Shown: positions 45,450 through 55,756 of the stretch, one piece after another
How the letters are laid out: each line of letters opens with the position of its first letter
Numbering within the stretch: position 1 is the stretch's first letter
Origin: UBA7396 sp047637875
GTDB taxonomy: Bacteria > Patescibacteriota > Gracilibacteria > BD1-5 > UBA6164
Direction: 5' to 3'
Length of the DNA stretch: 64,000 bases
Assembly: GCA_047637875.1 (NCBI GenBank)
Contig: JBLJBH010000035.1
Coordinates: forward strand, 19,479 to 83,478
Program-made: the position numbers and the translations under genes
Notes under the pieces: generated by a model
The model's input: only the letters and a program-made list of their open reading frames with translations
Told to the model about the DNA's origin: nothing
Database searches by the model: none

Positions 45450-45706
45450 TTTTTATAAAATTAATAATATAAACAAACAGATTATAATATATTTTAAAAA
45501 AGATACAATAAAAAAATAACTTTTAAAAAGTTATTTTTTATCAGTTATTCATGTTTGGTGAAACTTGAATTTCTGATAAATTTATAAAAGTTGAGGTGAG
45601 AAAGGATAAATAAGATTATTTTTACTTTTTTAAAATTTAAAAATAATTTTCACATTTTTTTAATTTTATATAATAAAGAATAATTTAAAAAGAATAATTT
45701 AAAAAG
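45450..45706. other. intergenic region with one hairpin
   Basis: A 257-base gap between divergent genes. It holds a hairpin at 45507-45542 and otherwise only A/T-rich sequence; no convincing gene longer than about 30 codons was seen on either strand. Confidence 0.5.
45507..45542. terminator. hairpin with T tract
   Basis: AAAAAATAAC pairs with GTTATTTTTT around a TTTTAAAAA-type loop. It lies upstream of both flanking divergent genes, so it cannot terminate either of them; it may attenuate one or mark a lost gene. Confidence 0.4.
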
Positions 45707-45850
45707 ATGATAATATATTTGGACGAATCAAAAAAAGAAATTTATAAAAAATACAACCTCAATCTTATAGAACTGGAAAACCATCATATCGATAATTTAA
45801 ATGGTTATCTTCCAAAACTACTTTTGGATTTTGGTATTAGAGTTGATTAA
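45707..45850 (+). CDS. 47-residue small protein, uncertain
   Basis: The frame encodes IIYLDESKKEIYKKYNLNL followed by a helix-rich tail ending FGIRVD. Composition and codon use look protein-like, and the pattern resembles the last strand and helix of a nuclease-like domain, so it could be the surviving tail of a larger gene. No upstream coding remnant is recognised in the same frame. Confidence 0.3.
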   Translation: MIIYLDESKKEIYKKYNLNLIELENHHIDNLNGYLPKLLLDFGIRVD

Positions 45851-45945
45851 TTTACTTTAAAATATGTTATATTCTCAAAAATTTGCAAAAGCAAATAAAA
45901 TATAGTAAAATAAATACAATATTTAGTTTTTTTATTTTTATAATT

Positions 45946-47610
45946 ATGTCTATAGAACAATCTGAAAGTCAAGTAAATAAATTTTGAATATTTTTTGATT
46001 CAATAATCAAAGATAAGTATCTTTGAGAAAAAGAATTATTAGAAATTGACAAAACACTATATAATTTTTCTCACTATCCGAAAGATTCCCATTGAAAAAA
46101 GCTTTGGACTGAATTTTCTCAATGAAAAACAGTTTTTAGTTCGGATTATGTATCAGAAAAAGAAAGTTTTTTATCTAATAATACAAATAGAGATTTTTAT
46201 AATGAATTATGTTTATTTATCAAAAATAATATATTAACTGAAGAAAATTTTTCTCAATGAATTACTGTAGATAAAAAGTTAATTCCAGTAATACTGAGAT
46301 TATATAATGAATTATATGGATTTAAAAATGGTATTTACCCTTATGAACAACTCAATCAGCAATTATCAGAATTAAAAGATGGTAATAAATATTCAGTTTC
46401 AATTCAATACTGAGCATATAAGATTGTTCCTACATTTTCTGTTTGAAATTATTTAATACCTATATGAGCAGATAATTTATCTAATAATAATAAAATCAAA
46501 GCAAATCCTTCTTATCAAACAGATTTGAACGATTTAAATGCGAAATATATTCGTTCAAAAAAAACATTGGAACAAGAGAGTTATAATCAATTGGTTATGT
46601 CTTATATTAGAGAAGGTGAAAAATTAATTGATTCTTCATTTTCTACTTGAATATATAAACAATATTATGAAGATGTGATAAATAAATATTTATTGTTAAA
46701 TAAACATTGAGAAGAAACGCAACAAACATCATTCGTGTGTTATTGAAGAATTTGTCCTAAAAAATGACAAGAATTAAAATTTGCTGCTGAGATGGTAAAA
46801 ATTCTAAAAGAGAAGAAAAAAGATATAATCTGAGATATGGATAAAATAATTGATCAAGAAAAAAAACAATTAGGTGAACTTTTATGAGTAAATAAAGATA
46901 AAGTAGATGAAAGATTACAACAAATGAGTACTTTTTTTAAGTGAATCTATAAAGATATATATAATCAAAATGGAACTTCTTCAGGGGATAATAATACATT
47001 TCAAATAGTTTTCTTAGATCAAAATAATGTTAGTTGGATGAATAATAGAGATTGTGAATGATGATGTGAAGTATCATACCCATATCAAGCAAGATTAGGA
47101 GAAATGAAGATTCCTTACAATGTATTTTTAATGTGAGATAATGAAATAAAAGAAAATTTTAGATATTCTGAAATATATGATTGAATATCTAAAATGCTCA
47201 AGAGATTTCCTCAATATAAAAAAGCAATATTAGAAATGGATCAAAAATCATATAAAAAGATAATAGATCAATATTTACAAAAATATGAGGATATGAAAAA
47301 TGAAAATAATGCTATTAGAAAAGGTTTTGAAAAACTGCATAATAAAAAATATACATTTAAAAATGTTACTCTTATTTCTTCTATTGAAGGAGATCAAGTT
47401 TTTTTTAGAAAAGAAGGGGAAGAATATGCACCTATGTTTTTTACGATTCCATATTATGAATATGTTGATAAAGATGATAGAGGATGATTATTGCCAACTT
47501 TTGAATATTTATGAGAATCAGAGAAAAATTTTTATCATGAAGAAAATTTAAAATATATGGATGAAAATATTTTAAATCAAAAACTTAAAGCTATTGCAAA
47601 AAGATATTAA
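45946..47610 (+). CDS. orphan hypothetical protein
   Basis: A 554-residue soluble protein, single frame with UGA as Gly. Two cysteine clusters (FVCYGRICPKK near 265-275 and RDCEGGCEVSYP near 365-376) could bind zinc. The rest is mixed helix and strand with a Lys/Glu-rich coiled region (about 290-330). No signal peptide or membrane segment. I recognise no family. It stands alone between the surface-protein locus and tRNA-Lys. Confidence 0.5.
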
Positions 47611-47680
47611 AAAGCTTTTATACTTCTGGATAATAATGAAATAGTGGAATCTATTTTATACAAATAACAAAAAAGACAAT

Positions 47681-47716
47681 TAAAAAACTGTTAAACGAAA
47701 ATTTAACAGTTTTTTA
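47681..47716 (+). terminator. terminator after orphan gene
   Basis: AAAAAACTGTTAAA pairs with TTTAACAGTTTTTT around CGAAAA, followed by T-rich sequence. It also lies just downstream of tRNA-Lys on the other strand and may end both transcripts. Confidence 0.8.
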
Positions 47717-47727
47717 TTTTTATCTTA

Positions 47728-47803
47728 TGGTGGACTCAGTGGGTCACGATCCCACGACCTTCGCCTTAAGAGGGCGCTGCTCTACCAACTGAGCTATGAA
47801 TCC
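47728..47803 (-). tRNA. tRNA-Lys(CTT) with swapped T54/A58
   Basis: A 76-base tRNA with encoded CCA. Acceptor GGATTCA pairs with TGAGTCC; the D stem is GCTC/GAGC with AGTTGGTA; the anticodon loop CTCTTAA places CTT at 34-36; and the T stem is GTGGG/CCCAC. The T loop reads ATCGTGA instead of TTCGANN: T54 and A58 are exchanged for A54 and T58. The anticodon stem also has a G27-A43 mismatch. The gene is otherwise normal. Confidence 0.9.
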
Positions 47804-47853
47804 AAAAAATTGAAGCCTTTGCAGTGTATACAAAAAGACTCAAAAATCAAATT

Positions 47854-49023
47854 TTATCATAAGTTTTTTCAAACTATATGTCAGCTAGTCCAAGCAAATT
47901 GCAAATTAAATCATCAAGTTTTTCCTGTTATATCAAGTATTTCTCAAGCAAAATAAAGTCATGAAACCAGTTTTGATTCTAAATTATTTGTTAATTCATC
48001 AAGTTTTATTCATCATCCTGTCACTTTTGCTTCTTTCCAAGTTCTATAATCTTGAAGTTCTAAATTTATATCTAAATTTTCTTGTACTAATTCAAAGAAT
48101 TTAATAATTCTTTTTGGAGTATTTTGTAGATCAAATGTTAATTTTAATGAAATATTTTCTTTTAAAAAATTTCTTTCTATATAATCCTCTTTTTCATTTT
48201 CTGGAATTTTTGAGAAATCAAGATGAAAAATAAACTCAGTTAAATCAAGAGAATTTATATACTCTCAAATAGCAACTCAAGCATTAAAAATAATTGGACC
48301 TGAAACTCAAAAATGAGTAAAAAGGAGTGGTCAAGTTTCAGTATAAATAGTTTTATTTGAAAGTATTGAAATAACCTCAAGTTTCACATCACAACTTACT
48401 CAAGAGATTTCTGATAAATCTTTTTTTGTTACCAGTCCACAGAGTCATCTATGAGGAGTTATAAGAGTATGACCAAAATTTTGAGCCCATTTATATCCAT
48501 CCCCAGTAGTTCATACTTGAGAAAAGCTTTTTCATCCAGTCGTTATAACAAGTTTATCGCAAGTATATCTCGTTCAATTTTGACTCAGAATTTCAAATTT
48601 TTCACCAATTTTCATAATATCAACAACCGAAGTATTACACTCAATTTTGCTATTATTTTCTTTTGATTTTTTTACTAAAAGTTCTAGCAATTCCCTACTA
48701 TCTCAGCTTTCAAGTATCAGTCTTCCCCTATCTTCTTCCACTATATTTACTGCATTTTCTGCAAAAAATCACATAGTATCAAATTGATTGTATTTTTTAA
48801 ACATACCAATAAGTGCTTTTTTATTTTGCCCAAAATAATCTCTTTGTGGGTCAATATCGATATTGGAAACATTGGCTCTTTCTCATCCAGATAAAAGAAC
48901 TTTCACTCATGGATTTTTATTTTTTTCCAAAATCAATTTACTCAAATAAGCTGGACTTTCAATACTTGTGAAAAGCCCAGCTGCTCATGCTCAAATAATT
49001 ATGATATCAAAATGAGTTTGCAT
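47854..49023 (-). CDS. HI0933/BaiN-type flavoprotein
   Basis: A 389-residue FAD protein of the HI0933 family. It has the N-terminal dinucleotide fold IIIIGAGAAGL, then LLSGGERANVSN, LVITTGGKSFSQVGTTGDGY, and the family C-terminal AKVTGGGIKLDEL, GLYFAGEILDITGKTGGFNLQFA. Members are NAD(P)H-dependent flavin oxidoreductases of uncertain substrate. It starts one base after the gatB stop, so it is probably co-expressed. Confidence 0.85.
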
Positions 49024-49024
49024 A

Positions 49025-50464
49025 TTACCCTAATTTTTTCTTTAAAATTTCATTAAATATTTTTGGATTTCCAGCTCCTTGTGAAGCCTTCATACATTGT
49101 CCAACAAGGAACCCAAATATTTTTTCGTTTCCGTTTTTATAATCTGTTACTTGAGTTGGATTAGAAGATATTACTCCATCAACAATAGATTCTAAAGCTC
49201 ATAAATCATTTTTCTGAATCAGATTTTTTGTTTCTGCTATATTTCTAGCACTTCCACCATTTGTAAATAATTCTTCTACTACTATTTTTGCATTTGTGCT
49301 TGAAAGTTCATCTGCATTTACCATTTTAATCACTTCTGATAATTCTTCTGGAGTGATTTTTATACTCGTTATATCATCAACCAAAGAATCCTTCATCAAT
49401 GCTAAAACTACTGTTGTTATATATGCACAAGACTTTTTAGCATCAGAAGTCAAATCAACTACTTTATCAAAATATGTTCATAAAGTATAATCTGCTGATA
49501 AAATTCTTGCATCATCTTCTCCAAGTTTAAATTCGTTTAAATATCTGAGCCTTTTATTAATTGGAAGTTCTGGTAATGATTTTCTACATTCTTCAATAAA
49601 ATGATCTTCCAGTACAATTGGAAGTAAATCTGGTTCTGGAAAATATCTATAATCCATAGCATCTTCTTTACTTCTCATCGTATGACTTTGTCCTTTATCA
49701 TCATCCCAACCTCTGGTTTCTTGATCGACTTGTTTTCCTTCATCTAGTAGTCTCACTTGTCTGGAAAATTCTGCATCTATAGCTCTTCCGATAGAAGAAA
49801 ATGAATTGATATTTTTTAACTCTACTCTCGTACCAAATACTTTTGAACCAACTGGCATAATAGAAAGATTTACATCACATCTGAGTTGTCATTTTTCCAT
49901 ATCAGCATCAGATACTCCTGCAGCTCTCATCATTTTTTGAAGCTCTCTTAAAAATTCCATAACTTCTTCTTTATCTTTAAATACAGGATTAGTTACTATT
50001 TCCATAAGAGGACTTCCAGCTCTGTTATAATCACAAAGTGTTTTTCCTCAAGCATGCACGAGTTTCCCAGCATCATTTTCTAGGTGCATATGATGAATAG
50101 AAAATTCTCTTACTTCCCCATTTACTAAAGTTTTTACACTTCCTACTCAAACAATTGGTTCATACATTTGAGTAATTTGATAACTAATTGGATTGTCTGG
50201 ATAGAAATAAGTTTTTCTATCAAATCTTGAGACTTTATTTACTTCACATCACATAATCATACCTCCTTTTAACCCGAGTCTTACTACTTCCTCATTTACT
50301 GTTGGAAGCATTCATGGAAATCACATACAAATAGGACAAACATTCATATTTGGTTCTTCAGCTAAAGCAACTGCATTTTTACAATTACAAAACATTTTTG
50401 TTTCTGACTTAATTCTAACATGTATTTCAAGTCAGATAACTTTCTCATAATCTTTTGCTGGCAT
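49025..50464 (-). CDS. gatB: aspartyl/glutamyl-tRNA amidotransferase subunit B
   Basis: A 479-residue protein. It begins with EKVIGLEIHVRIKSETKMFC, has VCPICMGFPGMLP, KTYFYPDNPISYQITQ, the zinc-binding CDYNRAGSPLMEI region, RCDVNLSIMPVGS, and the C-terminal YqeY-like tail with VGQCMKASQGAGNPKI. With GatA and GatC it amidates Glu-tRNA(Gln) and Asp-tRNA(Asn). GatA and GatC are not in the window. It heads an operon with the flavoprotein gene. Confidence 0.95.
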
Positions 50465-50514
50465 AAATTTTATCGTTAAAAATAAATTTTGACTTATATT
50501 ATGGAAAAAACAAA

Positions 50515-50547
50515 AAAAAACAAGGAAATTTTTAGTTTCCTTTGTTT
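50515..50547. terminator. hairpin overlapping GGDEF gene stop
   Basis: CAAGGAAA and TTTCCTTTG arms form a stem with A and T tracts at the edges. It contains the stop codon of the GGDEF gene (50532-50534) and lies in the gap before gatB on the same strand. Confidence 0.6.
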
Positions 50548-51872
50548 TGCTTTAATTGATTAAATTCTTCTTTAGTTATAAAAATTGTTCATTTATCACT
50601 TATAATATCAATTCAAATAAATTCTCAAGTAGCAGAATATTTTGGAAAAGCTATAGCATTTTTTTGAGGTATTTGCTCTATATAAATTCATCTTATAAGT
50701 AAAATTTCTTTAATTAATTTTAAATCTTTCACTCAATACATGTAAGTATCAGCTATATTTTTAAAGTCATTAAATAAAGTATTTGAATCCTCTAAAGTAA
50801 TATTTGGATTAAAATAATTTTGTATATTTACAGGAACAATTCACCAACTAGTTCAAACTCATTCTATTTTTGAATCAATATCTTTTAAAAAAATTTTTCT
50901 TCTTATTTTATCTAGTCTTTCAAGTATTTTTCAAACATCATCTCATTCATCAAAATGAATTACTAAAATAAATTCATCTCACCCAACTCTATATAATTTA
51001 TCTCATTCTCTTATATTAGTATTTATAGATTTAGTTAATTTTAATAAAGCTTCATCTCACCCTTCATGTCAAAATTTCTCATTAAACATCCTAAAATTAT
51101 CTACATCTATATAACATAAAAATATCTTTTTAGGATCTTTTTGTCTTAATACTTTTGTAATCAAATTATACATATCTTGATCAAATGCTCTTCTATTTAA
51201 AGATCAAGTTAAAGGGTCTATTCTTTCATTTTCTTTTGATTTATCTAATTTTTTTTGAGTTTCTACTAACATTTTTTCTGTTGCTTCTAACTTAATCTTT
51301 ATTTCATCAAGGTTTGTAAGATGTCTAGCAGTTCTAATAGTTCAACCTAGTCAATCTGGCATAGTAGTCCATAAAAATATTTTTTCTTCTCAAGATTTTG
51401 TAGTCATTGTAAATGCTACATCCTTATATCATTCTCAAGTTTGTTTTATTTGATTTAGATATTGCTTTACTTTTTTTAAATTTTCTCATTTATATAAAAG
51501 AGTCATAACTTCTCAATATTTTTCATAATAGTTTAAAATTTTCTCATAACTATATCAAGTTTCTTCTTCCATTATTTTGTTCCATAAAATTGGTTTTCAA
51601 GTTTTATCGTATAATACAATTGGAAGTGGATTTTCTTCTATAAACTTAGTAAAATCTATTAAAAAAAGAGTGTTTTTTATATCTAAAACTTGATTTAATT
51701 CAAAATTAAATCTCATTAATAAATTAATCACTAGCTTATTTAATTGTAATTTATCTTCATAATTTAATAACTCTTTTTGTGCTTTTTTAACTTTATCAAT
51801 AAAATCAATTATATTTTTAGATAAATCTTCTTCATATTTAATAGGTAATTCTCAATTATTTATATTCATCAT
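50532..51872 (-). CDS. PAS-GGDEF protein, likely diguanylate cyclase
   Basis: A 446-residue soluble protein. Residues about 65-190 form a PAS domain (NPLPIVLYDKTGKPILWNK, ETGYSYEKIL, IFLWTTMPDGLGGTIRTARHL given in part). Residues about 225-375 form a GGDEF domain with DPLTGSLNRRAF and the active RVGGDEF (G297-F301). It should make c-di-GMP from GTP. No inhibitory RxxD lies before the motif. It follows the EAL gene 4 bases later. The PAS domain is nearly the same as that gene's. A start 3 bases downstream is also possible. Confidence 0.85.
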
Positions 51873-51876
51873 ATTT

Positions 51877-53703
51877 TTAATTTATTTTTTCTAAAGGTTT
51901 TGACAAATAAAATCATTGTAAAAAATCTATTTCTAAATCTTTACATTCTTCTAAGATTTCTTTTGTTTCAATAAATTCAGCAATTACTAAAATTCAGGCT
52001 TTATGACAAGCACTTATTATTCATCTAAGTATTTCTTTTGTTAAAATAGATAATTTTATTCCATTATCATCATCTTTTTCTAATATTCATTTTTCTTTTT
52101 CTATAAGATATTTTATAATATGTCCATCAATTTTTAATTCGTCTATTTGTTTATTATTTAAAAGATCAAGAAGTCTATTTAAATTTGAATTATCAGAACC
52201 AAAATCATCCATAGCAACTCTAATTTTTTTTGATTTTATTTCTGTTATTATATCTAAATGATTAAATTCTCAGTTCCACTCTCACTCAAGTATTTCTAAA
52301 GTAATTCTACTTGGATCAACTCAATATTTTTTAACTCAAGAAGTTAAAACATTCATTAAATATGGATTTGCTATATCTTGTCCAGAAAGATTTATTGAAA
52401 ATTTAGTATCATTATTTTTAGCTAATTCAAATACTTTTTTAAAAATTATATTAAATATTGAAACAAGTCTATTGTATTTCTTTGCTGTAGATAAATATTC
52501 TCAAGGTAAATCAAATCATCAATTTTTATTTTTAACTCTCATTAAAACCTCGTATTTATATATTTCTCAAGTTTTTGCTGAATATATAGGTTGAAAAAAA
52601 GGAACAATTCTATCTTCTATAATAGCTTCATCAAGTTTTTCTAATTTTTCTTTATCATCTTTTTGTTCTATTTCTTTATAAGAACTATTAAGTAGTTCTT
52701 TTGTTCTTTGTAATTCTTCTTTTATTTCTATTTCATCTGTTAAAAGTCTAGCAGTTCTAATAGTTCAACCTTGTCAATCAGGTAATGTAGTCCATAAAAA
52801 TGTTTTTTCTTCTCAAGATTTTGTATTCATTCTAAAAGCAATATTTTTATATCACTCTCAAGTTTCTTTTATTTTTGTCAAATATTGAATAACTTTTTCT
52901 AAGTTTTCTCATTTATAAAGTAAATTCATTACTTCTCAATACTTTTCATAATATTCAAGAATTTCTTTATATGTATATCAAGTTTCTTCTTCCATTTTTT
53001 TATTCCGTAAAGTTGGTTTTCAGTCTTTATTATATGCTACAATTGGAAGTGGATTTTCATCAATAAAAGAATTAAAAAATTTATTTTCTTGAGTTTTTCA
53101 CTCTCTTAAATTTCTAAAATGTAATAAAACAGCCCATCAAGCCAAAAAAAATGATTCAGCATAAACTAAAGATCAAGACACAAGTCAATTAACAAAAACC
53201 ATAGCTCAACTTGTGAGAGAAAAAGTTGTAAAACTTTGAACATCAATTTTCATAAAATCATTTCTTACTCTATTTATGGTTTTCATATAAGCAAAAAAAT
53301 ATAAAAATCATAATAAAAGTGATTGTAATAATTTAGTTCAATTTAATTTATCATAATTTTTTATCTCATGATACAATTTTTCTCTAAAAGCTTCATCTTC
53401 AATATTTCAATTTCAAAAATCTTTTTGAACTTTTTGAAAAATTTTTTGAATTTCTTGAGCTTCTGATTCATTAAAATTAAATGATGTATATTGATTTATA
53501 ATTTTGGTAGTTGAATATTTTACTTCATCAAAAGAACTATTTATTTGATTATTAAAAACCTGAGTAACTCAAAGTAATGCTAATCAGGAGAAAATTACTC
53601 TAAATTGAACAAAAAAATTTGAAATATTTTCTTTTGTAAAAAATTTTTCAAAAATTTCTTTGGATAAAAGTGATTCGTTACTACCTTTTATTTTTTTTTC
53701 CAT
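51877..53703 (-). CDS. membrane PAS-EAL protein, likely c-di-GMP phosphodiesterase
   Basis: A 608-residue protein. Hydrophobic segments lie near residues 25-45, 120-140 and 155-190. A PAS domain follows (about 200-325). Then comes an EAL domain with KYEVLMRV (E-V-L replacing E-A-L), NLSGQDIANP, AMDDFGSDNSNL, LKIDGHII, IAEFIETKE and QGFYLSKPL. Metal and catalytic acidic residues are kept, so c-di-GMP hydrolysis is likely. It is followed by the GGDEF gene and the pair likely controls one pool. Confidence 0.85.
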
Positions 53704-53731
53704 CTATTATTTTTATATATTTTAAGGTAGC

Positions 53732-53758
53732 ATTATAATTTTTTTTAAAATATTTCAA
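53732..53758 (-). promoter_or_regulatory. putative promoter of EAL-GGDEF operon
   Basis: On the minus strand TTGAAA and TATAATG are separated by 15 bases, about 29 bases before the start codon. The short spacer makes it less certain. Confidence 0.4.
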
Positions 53759-53766
53759 ATTTATTT

Positions 53767-54858
53767 TTATGATTTTAAATCTTTTAATTTTGGATATATC
53801 CTTTTTTTATTTTTTTCAAATTTATTTTTTGATTTTCCATAAATACTAAGTGCATTTTCAGTGCAAATTTTTTCTCTAGTTTCAGGAGTTAACTTATCTA
53901 AAAATGCATTAAAACGCGAATTTATAACTCAAATTTCTTCAAAAGCATCTCATAAAACATCACTTCAAATCATAATCCTATCAGAAAATTTTTCAGTCAT
54001 TTCAACCCAATCTTGCATAGAAACATCATTTACAGCTATTATTTCATCAAAAATAACCCAAGAAAAATCAACATAAAGTCCAGGATATTCTGTTAAAAGT
54101 CTTGAAATCATTTTTGTATAATATGGGGCTCTTAGTCTACGAGAAGCTCAACAATGAGATAAAACAACTCTTGCTTTAGGAAATTCTCTAATTATTTCTT
54201 CCATTTCATGTAAAAATTTTGGATAATCTGAAATTCCAGGTGCTGTAATATTATTATGAATACAAAGAGGTAAATCGTATTCTGTTATAAATTCAAATAA
54301 TTTTTTTGTAGCTGAAGTATTCATTCTTGGAACTTCTCAATAAATCATATGAGTTAAATCATCATGTCTATAAAAAACCTCTCAAATACCATAAAAAACT
54401 CAAGGAAAAGATTTATATGTTTGAATAATATGTTCAACACTATTTATATCCATAGGATTAAATCAGCACAAGAGTGGGAAAAATCTTTCTCTATCTTTTT
54501 TATCTAAAGATAAATATTCTCTTGCTACAATTGCATCAGTATTTGAATAATAATAACAAGGATTATCATCATCTAAATAATAATCTGGTCTTTGTTTTTC
54601 ATTTTCTTGCCAAATTTTTATAACAGGCATTCAAAAAATAATTCAAGCCTTTATATTTGATAAATCCATGTATTTTAAAAGATTTTTAAGTCCTGTTGTT
54701 TTTTGATTAAAATCAACTATATGAATATGACTATCAATCATTGGATATTTACATCAAGAAAGTTTTTCTAAGTTTTTTAATTCTTTTTCAAACAATTCAA
54801 TATCTCAATCTAATTCTTTTTTAATAGTATTTTCAATTATTGCTTTATTTATATTCAT
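53767..54858 (-). CDS. amidohydrolase-family metal-dependent hydrolase
   Basis: A 363-residue TIM-barrel hydrolase. It has the metal-binding HIHIVD near residue 40, FYGIGEVFYRHDDL, LCIHNNITAP, RVVLSHCGASRRL and RIMIGSDVLGDAFEE, giving the His-x-His, His, His, Asp set of amidohydrolase-2/TatD-like enzymes. Substrate unknown; decarboxylase-like activities also occur in this group. It lies 4 bases after the upstream unknown gene and 63 bases before the EAL gene. Confidence 0.78.
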
Positions 54859-54862
54859 AGTA

Positions 54863-55615
54863 TTATTTTAGATAATTTAAAAATATTTTTTCTTTATTTT
54901 CTGGTAGTCTTAACATAAAATTATAAAATTCATCTTCTGTTTTAAATAAATCCAGTATTTCTTGTTTTGAATATTTCTTAAGTAATTGTTTTGATTTTTT
55001 TAAAGTTAATCATTTAAACATAACTAAAAAATTTTGAGAAGTTTTGATTTTATATTTTATTCATTCTAATCATAATATATCCATCAAATAATCTTTATTT
55101 TCATTATTTAAATAATGCAAAGTCATAATGATTTCATTTGTTGACATAAATAATTTTCTAACAAAATCTTTTCAAAGTAAATCTATAAAATCTTTTTGAG
55201 TTTTTCCATAAAGCCATTCAAAAATATTTCAAAGATCTCTTGCATCAAATAAAATTTTTGTTAATCATTTTACTCTTAAAATACTTAATAGTCTTAATTT
55301 ATTTGTTTCATCAGGAATACGAGAAAGTATTTCTGCCAATTCCTGCGAATTATCTATCAAATTTATCAAAACATCTCAAAGTTTAACTAAAAGTAAAAAT
55401 GAATTTTTTTCATTTAAATATTTTAAACACGATAAAAGTCATTTATAACTGGTTATAATTTTTTCTAAATCACTATCTATTTCCATTAAAATATTCCAAT
55501 GAATAACTGAAGAAATTTTTGAATTAGAACTAAATATTTTAAAAAGTAATTCTAAATCATTTTCACTTGTTATTGTATAAGTTTTTTGAGAAATTATAAA
55601 GCTGTATTGTTTCAT
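54863..55615 (-). CDS. hypothetical helical protein
   Basis: A 250-residue protein made almost wholly of helices, Leu/Lys/Phe-rich, with no signal peptide or recognised motif; it could be an alpha-helical repeat scaffold. The start at 55615 is preferred to an in-frame ATG at 55708, because a good promoter (TTTACA-17-TATTAT) lies between them. It is followed 4 bases later by the amidohydrolase gene, so they share an operon. Confidence 0.5.
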
Positions 55616-55642
55616 ATAAAATTTTAGTTTTAAACTATTGTA

Positions 55643-55671
55643 ATAATAGCATATTATTATTTCTTTGTAAA
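55643..55671 (-). promoter_or_regulatory. promoter of 55615 operon
   Basis: On the minus strand TTTACA and TATTAT are 17 bases apart with an extended TGC before the -10 box, 28 bases before the start codon. Confidence 0.6.
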
Positions 55672-55701
55672 ATAAGTAAAAGTTAAAAATATTTTTATAT
55701 A

Positions 55702-55729
55702 TTGACAAAAAAAATAAAATATATATAAA
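55702..55729 (+). promoter_or_regulatory. promoter of beta-CASP nuclease gene
   Basis: A consensus TTGACA (55702-55707) and TATAAA (55724-55729) are separated by 16 bases, 27 bases before the start codon. Confidence 0.7.
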
Positions 55730-55756
55730 TTAATCTTATTTTTTAATTACAAGTCT

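Noticed and set aside
47728..47803. tRNA-Leu(TAA) from the CTTAAGG string in the anticodon region
   Set aside because: Proper placement of the anticodon stem (GCGCC/GGCGA) gives loop CTCTTAA with CTT at 34-36, and the tRNA has no long variable arm, so it is tRNA-Lys(CTT).
55616..55708. An upstream in-frame ATG extending the 54863-55615 gene by 31 codons
   Set aside because: A good extended -10 promoter with 17-base spacing lies inside that extension, and the extra residues (Tyr/Phe/Ile-rich) look non-coding.
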